Below, piece after piece: positions 25,001-35,375 of a stretch of DNA of 64,000 nucleotides (its first letter is position 1; each line of letters opens with the position of its first letter). The notes under the pieces were generated by a model that worked only from the letters and a program-made list of their open reading frames with translations, searched no databases and was not told the origin of the DNA. Source of the DNA: Lytechinus variegatus (Eukaryota > Echinodermata > Echinoidea > Temnopleuroida > Toxopneustidae); contig NC_054746.1 of NCBI RefSeq assembly GCF_018143015.1, forward strand, positions 10,772,532-10,836,531, in the 5' to 3' direction. The position numbers and the translations under genes are program-made.

Positions 25001-28000
25001 GACTTGAAAGATCTACATTTATCAGATTAAAAAACTGAAACCAATCATGATGTGTTTACCGCTTGTCCTGTAGATGTAATACAACTATATTTTCTCGTGA
25101 ATAATTGCCACTTTTCCAAATGATTGTTATATATCCACGATATACTCTCTAACAAGTTTGAGAAGAAGTCACTCGTAGGAGAAAGTGTCATATGAATTAT
25201 ATTCACTAGATCAAGAGTGATTTTCACTTGTTTTAGAGTAAATTCCACACTTTCAAACTGTCTGAAACATTCGTATATTTATTCTAAATTCACTCGAAAT
25301 GGAGTGATCCATTCTACCAAAGGGACCGGAAAGCGAGTGAAGATTTCCAACTTTTACTCCTCACTGTAAGTCATCCCAATAAATGGAATAAAACTTCGAA
25401 AGTATTTGTAGTCTGCCATGACAATGTATCTTTTATTTCTTCTTTCATGCAGGTTAGATGAACATGTTGGTGTGCCATACATCATCTTCGCCTTGCCAGT
25501 AGCCCTGGTCATCATGTTAGCCCTGGTCCTAATCGAGTACCTGGCCCCATGGCAGACCGAGCTTACAAGCCCTAACACGAGTGATGAACTGACCGGATTG
25601 ATTGATTTTATTTCGCTTAGGTCATGGCCACCTGTTTTGGCTGGTGAGTAGTCGCTCCGTTTCTATGACTAAAATTTACCAATTTATTTTTATCAAATGA
25701 TAAAGCCTTTGCATTGAAGTAGAAAATGAAATCAACAATTATTTTGGCAGTTTTATATATCAGACTTTAAGCGACAGTACACAGAAAGTACGAAAATGAG
25801 TGGTGCATCATTCCAGATGGAAAGAAAACAATGCCACACAATATGTTCACATTGTGTTTACAGTGTATTCACAGTATAGATGACAGTGTATTCACAGTGT
25901 GTTGAAAGTGTATTCACAGTATAGTTGACAGTGTATTCACAGTGTTTTCACAGTGTGTTCACAGTGTATTCACAGTGTAGTCTACAGAATATTCAGTGTA
26001 TTTACAGTATGTTCAGTGTGTTCACAGTGAATTTACAGTGTATTCAAAGTTCACATTATATTCACAGTGTATTTACAGTGTATTCATAGTGTATTCACTT
26101 TGTGTTCACAGTGTATTCACAGTGCATTTAAAGTGCATTCACAGTGCAGGTGTCATTCACATTTTAAAATGCAAAAGCTTCCTCAACCACAAATAGCTTT
26201 ATTCCGATTGCAACTAACAAAAACTGCTATAAGTTTTCTTTTATACCACGTTTTGTTGTTGACTGGAACAACTTGCCAAACTCAATTAAATCAATTCTCG
26301 ACAAAGACAAATTCAAAGTAACAATCCAGAAGTACTTAAACCAAAATCAATACTAAGCATCGCCTCTCACCTCCGCGTAACGACCATCAGCGCACCCTAA
26401 CCCTGCCCGTTTGACCCCTTTTAGGGGAGTTGGGCAGTATCTTGGAAGTAAGTAAAGTAAGCTTAACAGTGTGAAAACAATACCACACTGATACCAGATG
26501 GAAAGAAAACAATGCCACACAATATGTTCACATTGTGTTCACAGTGTATTCACATTGTGTTGACAGTGCATTCACAGTGTGTTCAGTGTTTTCACAGTGT
26601 ATTCAATGTGTCTTCACAGTGTTTTTAAAATGTGTATTCAAAGTGTGTTCACAGTGTGTTCATATTGTATTCACATTGTACACAGTGTATTCACAGTGAA
26701 TTTTCACAGTGCATTCACACAATGGACTATGTGCAGATGTCATCCACATTGTTAAAATGCTAAATTCTAACAGTGTGAAAACATTTTCACACTATGGACA
26801 CCTGTACAATATGAGCATTCATAATGTACTCACACAGTGGACTATGTGAAGATGTGATTTACACTGTTAAAATATTCAAATTAAACAGTCTGAAGACAAT
26901 TACACACTGGATATTTATACAGTGAGTGTTCACAGTATTGATAATGCAATAATTTGACACACAGTTAAAATGCTCAAATACATGTAGTGTGATGATGACA
27001 TCACACTGTGGACAAACTGTATAACACTGGGTTTTTCAGGAAGGACATGTCAGTGTCAGATTTGGTAAATTGTGGGTAGTTAGGTGACAAGATGTGAACT
27101 AGCAGATGTGCTTTATTAATTTTATGTAACCATATTATCCCAGGCATAAAGATAAATAAAATATAAAGATAAATAAAATATAGGAATAAAACGACAAATG
27201 GTCATTATAGTAGATTGACATCCCTATTATCTTACCAGGTGCCTCATTCGCATACACCATCTCAAGGAATTTCCATGTGATCATTGATTGGTCTCATGAA
27301 ATATTCTTATCGATAATAAAACAATTATCAGGGAGGTAGTCGAATAAAGGAGGTACGTCCCCAAAGGATTGGAGAAAGTGCATACATTGTGTTTGGGATG
27401 CCAGGATCCGTTGGCCAGGGTAATAATAATTTCTATAAGAAGCCTTAGAAATATTGAGCATTATGCATTTTATAAATGTAACTTATTATTAAGTTCTTTG
27501 GGTTCAAAATAAAGCACTTAGTGAAGACAGGAAAAGGGTGAAACATCGGCAGTGGGGAAGTGTTATGAAAGTCTCTCAACTTTCTTTAAACTCATCACCA
27601 GTCATTCTGGTCGAGTTAGCTCGGGGTAACCTCATTATGAGACTTGCGGAGATTCAGGCTGTCACTTGCAATAAAAGGGTGAACACTAACAACACTATTC
27701 ACCATCCTCCCCGTGTCATCATCCCTATATTAGAGTCTCGTATTAAGGGCTGTGGCACCAGGACCCTTTCTTACAAAGAGTTATGATTGATCCCACTACT
27801 CTCACCTATATGGAAATCAAATCATAATTTTTTTAACAGTGAAATTAGTTAAAAGTCCTTTGCAAACGAAGAGAAGCACACTGAATTTTCAAGAAAAGGA
27901 TGGAAGCATAAATATACATAATTATGTAGCAAATATTTTGAACAAACATGCATTTTAGATGCTGACTTTGGTGGCTTTTCATAGTTGTGGTTGATCACAT

Positions 28001-31000
28001 CAATCGTAACTCTTTGTAAGATGGGGCCCTTGACATATGTTAGCCAATGTATGCTGATGTATGTAAAGCCCTTTCACTTTTTAATCCTAATTATTAAAAT
28101 GAATTGAATTAAATTATTTATATCAATATATTGCATTATCGATATCAACAAATACAATCCTTGATATCAAGAAATAATTTTAGTCGTCAGGAAATTCAAC
28201 TTCTGTTCTCGACACACTGGAAAAATCCTTCAAATGGTTTTATATAGTCGTTTATAAACGGCAATTCTTGATATGATCACATTGTAAAACTGCTTCTTAA
28301 ATAGCCATTCAAAACCAGGGACTCCATGGAAGTAACTATTGGATGACAAAGATACTGTAAAAGTTTTATTATGTAATGAGCCATGATATGACAATCCTTA
28401 AGTCCGAGAGATTAATTATCTGCAAACGTGACCATTGAATCTAAAGCTGGAAGCATGTCCTATCCCCCTCCCTGACACAGACTAATCAGTCAATCAACGT
28501 TCGGAATCATTGAATTGGACGAAGGAAACGCTTAATAAGGCCAACTTCCCGATGACTGTGTCTCACAATTCACCTTGATTTTATGACAGTGTCCAAGCAG
28601 TTTAACCCAAGGCATCTTCTATTGTTTCAGTGTATCCAACATAATAGGATCTTTGACAACTGTGTGGTCTGTTGCCACTAGACACAATTTGGTCAAATAA
28701 TCTAATTTTGGTAATCCCAAAGGGGTACAGAATGTGCAAAAGTAGTCCCGTCTGGGACTAAGTCAGGTGTTTATATCAATATTTGTTGATTTATTCCATT
28801 CTACACTCGGGGGAGAGAGAAAAGAAATCATATCGTCTTATTAGTGACACTGGTATTGGGAATAATGCAACATCATCATACGTGACTATAATTACCCTGT
28901 ATATTTTACGCACCTTCAAAACAGAAATTTGATGTTTGCTTATTCCATTTATTAACATTAACTTTAATACTCTTTGTTTTCCTTACAAATCACATGATTC
29001 AAAACCTTTTTTGTTTTTCATCTTATGGGTAAATACAATTGCTGTCTATTTTCAATCATCAAAATGTGGTTTCTTCCAGAAACATGTAATCCCACAGTAC
29101 ACCATCTTTCCCCTCTATTGTTCTAGGCATGCTGGTTGGGTGTCTCCAGCTGCCCATCGTCCTGGCTGTGGATGAACCAATAGGTGGCAGTAGAGGATAT
29201 TGCACCTTGGTATCTCAGGTGATTCCTATGAGTTTCCTTGAGAGGTTCTCACCTTATCTCAAGGCATCAAGGACAGGCCTTAAGAATTGGTGGCAGGTAA
29301 GTTTGTATCTAGTTTTAATATTTTTTGGGGGGTGCATGGTGTGATATCAATATTATATCATGGTAATATACGAATGTCATATAATGAGTCTGCTATTCAG
29401 CAAACTGAGTATAGTAGCATTTACATCCAACTGATGACATCTCTGTCACTTCTAGATATTACATCACCACATATACTCAGGGTATTCAAATTAAGTTTCT
29501 CTATTTGTTGGGTGCATAACGAAGGATATCGTTATTATATCATGATTTTATAAGAACATTATATAAAACTGCCATCCCCAATACTGAGTGAAGAACTATC
29601 TCCCTATGATGTATGCTCATTTTTCATGTCGAACAGTGGACGCATTTGGCCTTGTTCGTATCAGTAAATACACTCAAAATAATAAACATACATGATAAAC
29701 ATTAAAACAAAATAACCTAAAAATGAAATATAATTCGTACAAGCAATCCTTTAATAAACGCATGCAATTTGTGCTTGTAAATTGATTTGTCTTACGCATT
29801 AAAGAAAAAAGAGAAATGACCTCCAAATTAAATATAATTCACATACAAGCAATCATTAATTTTAACAAGTGGAATGCCTCTGGCCGTCTCACCTGCATCA
29901 CGTGGTTCAATATAGCAGCAGTGCTGACTTTGAATACTACTCTAACTCGCACAAGATGTTCAGTGATACATGGTTACTCTTATTTCCCTTTTTTTATGAA
30001 CTAGACCAATAAACTTACAGAGATATGATGGTTATTCAACAAAAAAACCCAAAATGGCCAAAGTTCATTGACCTTACATGACCTTTGACCTTGATCATGT
30101 GACCTGAAACTCGAACAGGATGTTCAGTGATACTTGATTACTCTTATGTACAAGTTTCATGAATAAGATCCATAAACTTTCAAAGTTATGATGGTAATTC
30201 AACAGATACACCCAATTCGGCCAAAGTTCATTGACCTTTGACCTTGGTCATGTGACCTGAAACGCGCACAGGATGTTCAGTGATACTTGATTACTCTAAT
30301 GTCCAAGTTTAATGAACTAGACCAATAAACTTTCAAAGTTATGATGGTAATTCAACAGATACCCCCAATTCGGCCAAAGTTCATTGACCCTAAATGACCT
30401 TTGACCTTAATCATGAGACCTGAAACTTGCACAAAATTTTCAGTGATACTTGATTACTATTATGTCCAAGTTTCATGAATCAGATCAATAAACTTTCAAA
30501 GTTATGATGGGAATTCAACAGATATCCCCAATTCGGCCAAAGTTCATTGACCCTAAATGACCTTTGACTTTGGTCATGTGACGTGGAACTCATGCAGGAT
30601 GTTTAGTGATACTTGATTAACCTTATGTCCAAGTTTCATGAACTAGGTCCATATATTTTCTAAGTTATGATGACATTTCAAAAACTTGTCCTCAGGTTAA
30701 GATTTCGATGTTGATTCCTCCAACATGGTCTAAGTTCATTGACCCTAAATGACCTTTGACCTTGGTCATGTGACATGAAACTCTAATAGGATATTCAGTA
30801 ATACTTGATTAACCTTATGGCCAAGTTTTATTAACTAGGTCCATATACTTTCTAAGTTATGACGTCATTTCAAAAACTTAACCTCAGGTTAAGATTTGAT
30901 GTTGACGCCGCCGCCGTCGGAAAAGCGGCGCCTATAGTCTCACTTTGCTTCGCAGGTGAGACAATAAAAACGTGAGTTTGTGATTGTAAAGTGATTTATT

Positions 31001-32499
31001 TCTGTTTATAAATGAATACATTTTATTTCTGAACACAAGGTCCTGTACATCACATCAGCGATTGGTGGTGCGGCAGCCTCAGCTCTTTCCTCTGGTACAT
31101 GGTCCTCAACGGTGGGAGTACCTCCCCTACATGCACTGCTGGGCGGTGTGATCATGATCTATGGCTCCAGATTGGCAGGAGGATGTACGAGGTATGGTGA
31201 AGACTGTGTTATCAATCAAAATGACTCATATTGTAATTTAAAGATGATGAGTACAAGTAGGGTCTAAAGGTATTTTTTTTTTTAATAAATCTGCATTAGT
31301 TAAAGGACAAGTCCACCCCAACAAAATCTTGGTTTGAATAAAAAGAGAAAAATTCAACAAGCATAACACTGAAAATTTCATCAAAAACAGATGTAAAATA
31401 AGAAAGTTATGGCATTTCAAAGTTTCGCTTCATTTCACAAAACAGTTATATGCACATCTCGGTCGCTATGCAAATGAGGAACTGATGACATCACTCACTA
31501 TTTCTTTTGTATTTCATTATATGAAATATGAAATATGAAATATTTTCATTTTCTCATCATTTTCATGTGAAATGAAGGTTCATTCCTCCCTGAACATGTG
31601 GAATTCCATTATTTTAACATTTTGTGCTTCAGGCAAGGAGGTCCTAATCGTCAAATTCGTAAAAACTGATATATTGTACAATTCAAAAAATAAAAAACAA
31701 AAGAAATAGTGAGTGAGTGACATCATCGACTCTCTCATTTGGATGTAATTGGCTCGTTCATATAACTATTTTGTTAGAATTATCCGAAACTTTAAAATAT
31801 CATAACTTTCCTATTTTACATCCGATTTTGATGAAATTTTCACCATTGTGCTCGTCTGATTTTTCTCCTTTGATTCAAATCAACATTTTTCTGAGGTGGA
31901 CTTGACCTTTAACTGTAATTTCATTCATTTAAGATGATGAATATCAGCAAGGATTGTTTTATCAATCTTCAGACTTGTTACAATGACCTATAGTTTCATC
32001 CCTTTAAGAACATGCTAAATATAAGTAAAGAGTATAGGTAATATAATCTCACTCTGAACAACTTGTACTTTCATTTCATTCATTTAAGACCATGATCAAT
32101 ATAAGTAAAGATTGTTTTATCAAGCTAAGTGACTTAAACTATAATTCAATTCATTTAAGATAATAATCAATGCAGGTAAAGATTGATTTATCAATTTCAA
32201 TGCCTCCACTGTAATTTCATTCATTCAGGGATACTGAGTAGTACAGGGTAATAATCCCAGTATGATTTTTTTTTTTCGAGTAGTGATATATAAAAATAAA
32301 ACAGGAAAACAGAGGAAAAGGGCGATAATCAAAAAGATCTTTATCTAAATCTATTTATCATTTCTCTTTTTCATTTTTCAGTGGTCATGGTCTCTCTGGC
32401 ATCGGTTCTCTCTCAATCTTATCTTTCATTGCTATTCCAGCCATGTTTGCTGGAGGCATCGCTACAGCAATTACCATGACAACCCTCGGTATCTACTGA
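16010..32499 (+). CDS. YeeE/YedE-family (Sulf_transp) sulfur-compound transporter, 5' incomplete
   Basis: Exons join at 16010-16251, 18483-18531, 21025-21127, 25453-25643, 29127-29296, 31040-31191 and 32382-32499; all junctions are GT-AG and the phases agree. They give 340 residues and a TGA stop. Seen: about eight hydrophobic segments; GAMLGIGMALSGACPG across exons 1-2, with Cys81 of the visible part; and SRLAGGCTSGHGLSGIGSLS across exons 6-7, with Cys300. Known: these two glycine-rich Cys motifs are the hallmark of the YeeE/YedE thiosulfate-transporter fold, whose third conserved Cys lies near the N-terminus. Inferred: a multipass membrane importer of thiosulfate or a related sulfur species. 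The first visible residues, FEPYNIRGQM, match the middle of the first repeat, so the initiator exon and third Cys are missing. Exon 2 is only 49 nt. The substrate cannot be proved from sequence. Confidence 0.9.
16252..18482 (+). other. Transporter intron 1
   Basis: The intron begins GTAAGT and ends TTCGTCTAG. It contains a (TA)n run at 16,508-16,523 and a segment at 16,367-16,430 that resembles one at 20,406-20,470. No other gene was seen. Confidence 0.7.
16367..16430. repeat. Dispersed repeat, copy 1
   Basis: GTTATAAGCTCCTGACATCC followed by GATTGGCTTAGAGG is similar to the segment starting at 20,406 in the next intron. It may be the end of an unidentified interspersed element. Confidence 0.4.
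18700..20465 (-). other. Decayed coding-like stretch within transporter intron 2
   Basis: Several minus-strand frames (18,736-18,963; 18,827-19,051; 19,176-19,373; about 19,395-19,500) read as mixed-composition protein-like segments, unlike the simple-repeat frames elsewhere. They are interrupted by stops and by a G-run at about 19,252-19,269. One segment ends RFVERRKSIVEY. No family was recognised. It could be a dead transposon open frame; low confidence. Confidence 0.25.
20406..20470. repeat. Dispersed repeat, copy 2
   Basis: GTTATAAGCTACTGCGAATC followed by AATTGGCTTAGAGC matches the copy at 16,367 in the same orientation with scattered differences. Confidence 0.4.
21540..21662. repeat. 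Purine-rich tract
   Basis: The plus strand is nearly all A and G (GGAGGGAGGGGGAGGAGAGAGG). It is a simple repeat. Confidence 0.8.
22530..22760 (-). mobile_element. SINE with tRNA-Met-like (CAT anticodon) head
   Basis: Read on the minus strand from 22,760, the first 72 bases resemble a tRNA: an A-box-like TGGTCCAGTGGTAAGAGC, a loop with CTCATAA (anticodon CAT) and a B-box GAGTTCGAATCCC. The 3' acceptor strand does not pair with the 5' end and continues into unrelated body sequence. It is therefore a tRNA-derived SINE and not a functional tRNA gene. The 3' limit near 22,530 is approximate. Confidence 0.75.
23290..23465. repeat. G/A-rich low-complexity block
   Basis: GGGTGGGGTGG-type runs pass into (GA)n and a run of about ten G. 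Several GGG triplets in close spacing could form a G-quadruplex. A second GGGAGG-rich block follows at about 23,625-23,710. Confidence 0.7.
24531..24558. repeat. (CAAAA)n pentanucleotide repeat
   Basis: Five consecutive CAAAA units are followed by a degenerate one. It is a simple microsatellite. Confidence 0.9.
25818..26165. repeat. TTCACAGTGTA-type satellite, block 1
   Basis: About thirty degenerate copies of an 11-12 bp unit (TTCACAGTGTA and variants) follow the lead-in GATGGAAAGAAAACAATGCC. The same lead-in starts block 2 at about 26,497, showing that the two blocks arose by duplication. Short plus-strand frames here translate to repeated YSQC/HSVFT peptides and are not genes. Confidence 0.85.
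26166..26457 (+). mobile_element. 3' end of a non-LTR retrotransposon (CR1/L2-like)
   Basis: An open frame from about 26,195 to a TAA at about 26,355 ends in SFIPRFVVDWNNLP, then a lysine-rich tail. This is the typical C-terminus of reverse-transcriptase ORFs of CR1/L2-type LINEs (R-x-W-N-x-L-P pattern). A short 3' UTR follows and ends in an AAGT-type tail (GTAAGTAAAGTAAG). It is 5'-truncated and non-functional. Clade assignment is an inference from the motif alone. Confidence 0.65.
26495..27030. repeat. TTCACAGTGTA-type satellite, block 2
   Basis: The block repeats the lead-in of block 1, then carries 11-12 bp units that decay after about 26,720. The later part has longer units built on CACTGTTAAAATGCT and AACAGTGTGAAAAC. 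It ends near 27,030. Confidence 0.8.
27365..27495 (+). mobile_element. 5'-truncated SINE fragment
   Basis: GGAGAAAGTGCATACATTGT, followed by GATGCCAGGATCC and GGGTAATAATAAT, matches the 3' body of the SINE at about 62,158-62,220. The tRNA-like head is absent. Confidence 0.6.
27496..29126 (+). other. Remainder of transporter intron 4
   Basis: No gene or clear element was recognised up to the TTCTAG acceptor at 29,126. A frame at 27,538-27,786 is open for 82 codons but has no flanking splice signals or family features. Confidence 0.5.
29864..30963 (+). mobile_element. Tandem-repeat-cored Helentron/HINE-like element, copy 1
   Basis: The element starts AACAAGTGGAATGCCTCTGG with GTCTCACCTGC close by, and ends with GCAGGTGAGAC, the reverse complement. 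Near the 3' end lies a GC-rich hairpin (GCCGCCGTCGG...GCGGCGCC). The core is about five tandem units of roughly 120-160 bp, each with CAAAGTTCATTGACC, TGACCTTTGACCT and TTCAGTGATACTTGATTA. Short sub-terminal inverted repeats, a tandem core and a 3' stem-loop match Helentron-associated (HINE/pearl-like) elements; that class is an inference. It lies in transporter intron 5. A second copy is at 52,024-53,160. Confidence 0.75.
31199..32240. repeat. About 75-80 bp tandem array split by a MITE
   Basis: Units containing ATTTAAGATGATGA..AT..AG.AAGGATTG.TTATCAATC occur at about 31,199-31,265 and four more times between 31,916 and 32,240. The MITE at 31,300-31,912 separates the first unit from the rest. 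The array is in transporter intron 6. Confidence 0.6.
31300..31912. mobile_element. TTAA-flanked MITE, family A copy 1
   Basis: The element begins TTAAAGGACAAGTCCACCCC and ends GAGGTGGACTTGACCTTTAA, so the ends are inverted repeats starting at TTAA. The inverted arms extend inward about 130 bp and share CATAACTTTC/GAAAGTTATG and ATTTCATCAAAA/TTTTGATGAAAT. The centre is AT-rich with three ATGAAAT repeats. TTAA targets suggest mobilisation by a piggyBac-type transposase, but no coding remnant is present. Confidence 0.75.
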
Positions 32500-34850
32500 A
32501 CAGCACCCATACCGCAGTCTTCATCTTTTTTCTGACAAAATTTTATACTTGATTAAAAAATAATTTCTTTAAATCTCAAGAAAGACGTGATTTTTTTTTC
32601 AACAATGCTGCATCCTAAGATTTACCTCATGTAACTGTTTAAGAAATAATAGTGTCAGACTTTCACATAAAATATGGCGAGTCCTATGGGATGAGAGTCT
32701 GGCAGTTTTACTTGAAAGGTAGACAAATTTGCTGATAGAAAAATGTTGCTGCATGTTCATTGCATTTACTATTTATTTATTTATTAAACACTAACTCAGA
32801 CAAAAATCTGTTGATATACTATTCATCAAACTAATTAATTTCATCAGTCAAAGTAGATGTATTCAAAAGACCATAATGGAAATTCAAGAGGTAGAGATTC
32901 AGGTGATACAACGTCAGGTTATGAATTATGAATTGATTTGCACATTTTAATACCTCTAACAAAATGAAATAGGGCAACGTAGTCACCAGTCCTGTTTAAG
33001 TAGAATCCGCATCAATTATAGTATCTCTGAGAAGTCATTAGAATTGATAACGAAGTTATGAGAATGTTTAAGAATACTTTTTTGCCTTAATATGAGTAAT
33101 ATAATTCAGTTCACAAGTGCCTTAAGAAAACTAATATATTCGTAAAGTGTATAATACTGTATGTATTGAATTATTTCTTCTCTTTTAATTTTTTTTGCTG
33201 CATTGTTGCATATTCAGAGTATACATGTATATGTGTGTATATATTTATGTATATAGAAGCTTATGCCAAGAAGCCAACTCCAAGATTTATGGATGATTTG
33301 CAATTTTACTTGGAGTTTTATCTTTTAATTGATCATGATGATGGTCAGTTCTGTCTCCCACCGAATGTGTATAAACTCTTGCATTATTCATTTTGACAGG
33401 CAAAAATTACAAATTATTTTAGATATGCGCCACTGTAAATATGATTAATATTAGATTTGCATGACAGAAAGAATTGGAACTGCGACTTAATGTATATAGT
33501 ATGAAGAATGAATATTAGTGAGATTTCATCTTGTAACTGGACAGGTTGCTACCTCGATATACAAGGACTATGTGGTGATATTAACAGTACTATTAGGAGT
33601 CAGGCATCAATGAAATGGAAAGAATTTGGCACTGGTGGTGAGAAGTCCTGAATGTTTCAAGAGAAGTGAAATATAACATAAATTCATGTACATTCAAGAT
33701 GAGAAATATACAGTAATAAACCAAATAGATGACTGATGATCATGCAGGCATTTTATGGGCTTTATGTTCAAGTTTGTTAAAGTAAATCATACAAATATAT
33801 AATCGTTGACTGATGTCCAATTCAAGCGTGTCTCAACATACAAATTCAAGTTCTTGAAAAACACATTTTGATTTGCAATAACCAACTCCCCCCACAAAAA
33901 AAATATTCATAAGACACAACAATCTGTATAAAATTTATCTTGAAATTATTCCTTTTATCTGAAAATTGTAAAACTTGGCTTAAACTCACAACCTTACAAT
34001 GCATACTGCTATGCTGCAAGATATTTCTAAACATATTATGCTGCAGTTTGTTTTGAAATTGATTTGTTGTTCCTTGATGGTTCTCCTCATAATTATTGTC
34101 CAAAACAATTTTGTAAATCATTTTCTAATTTGAAATAAGGAGAAATGCCATTTGTATTGTGTCTATACTCTATTGTGTCTATACTATAATCTATACATGA
34201 TTGAAAATATGACATGGAGTATCTATCTGAACAAGACAACTCTATAAATCTTCAAATGAATTTGCAAGTTATGGATTGGTATTACATATCTATATCAGTG
34301 CCTGACATGATGTATTCGGCTCATGTATGCTCTAAAATGCAAATGTCTATTGCACTAAAATAATTTGGTAGCTTGAGCCTTTGATTGAAAATTATATTTT
34401 TGAAAATATTTTGTAGACATTTTATCTTAAGGTTCACTGTGATGCTGGAATTAGATTTAAGTCTCATCTTATTATTTTTCATTATTCAGTTCATCATATT
34501 ACTAAAATATGCTATTGTCATCTCGTAGATAAGCCCATAATTAGTCCCAGCTTTGAGTAAATGCATATTTGCCAGATGGACTTTTTATCGTGTTTTGTAA
34601 ATTTTTCTTTAAACCAGAACAATGATTATCCACCTAAACTTTACCTCAAATTTATATAAACTTCTACTGTTGTGGTGTATATTCTGATAAAAACATAATA
34701 TATGTTAATTTATGTTACATTTACGTTTGTTGATGAAGGTGTCGTTGGTTGAATGTTTTATACTTCTCGATTGATGTTTATACATTGAAATTTTATATAA
34801 TCGATATTGTGATTTGTATTTGAAAGAGATGTATTCAGGTAATATGTGCT
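32500..34850 (+). other. Probable 3' UTR and downstream flank of the transporter
   Basis: After the TGA at 32,499 there is no further gene. Candidate poly(A) signals AATAAA occur at 33,715-33,720 and, farther on, at 35,429-35,434. Which one is used cannot be told from sequence. The stretch is AT-rich with no clear repeats. Confidence 0.4.
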
Positions 34851-34854
34851 TAGG

Positions 34855-35375
34855 TGACTACAAGTTGCCAGTTGGTCTACATGTATATCTGCTTTGTCTA
34901 CTTTACATTTGGTTTCATCCCATATGGTCTAATACTGGTACGTCTACAATTAGTCTACTAACCATTTGGTCTATTAACTGGCCTAATTTAGCCAACCTAC
35001 CACTTTTTATCTAATATCTAGTTAGAATAGACCCACTTTGTCTAATACCCACTTGGTCTAATACCACTTCGTCTACAAGGTTAGATGAACTGTATTATGA
35101 ACAACATTTTCACAAAGTGAAATATACTATTTTTTAATTTGTAAAGAGTAAACAATGATAATTTAGATGAAGTGGAAAATTAGACCAAGTGGCATTAGAC
35201 TAAATGAGAATTACAAATAGACTACATGGGTATTAGACGGAATGTACTGTAGACCATACAGAAATTAGATCAAATTGAAAGTGGACCAAATGGGAATAGC
35301 CCATGTGGTATTAGACTATCTGGGAAGAAGACCAAGTGCTTTTAGACCAATATATACCCATGTGCTTGGTGACAT
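34855..35375. repeat. Inverted arrays of a GGTCTAATACCACTT-type unit
   Basis: The left half (about 34,875-35,085) carries about a dozen degenerate copies of TTGGTCTAATACCCACT. The right half (about 35,160-35,370) carries copies of the reverse complement type AGTGGCATTAGACCA. The spacing is about 15-30 bp. This makes a large imperfect palindrome with a repeated substructure. Confidence 0.7.

Larger units (their letters stand above)
21128..25452 (+). other. Transporter intron 3
   Basis: This long intron (GTAAGT to CATGCAG) carries a purine tract, a tRNA-headed SINE, a second purine/GT-rich block and a CAAAA repeat, listed separately. No additional exon was recognised between them. Confidence 0.7.

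Noticed and set aside
25818..26165. A CRISPR-like regular array
   Set aside because: The units are only 11-12 bp with no unique spacers, and the genome is eukaryotic.
25996..26321. Open frames of 66 and 84 codons
   Set aside because: The first part is satellite translation and the end is a different frame of a truncated LINE.
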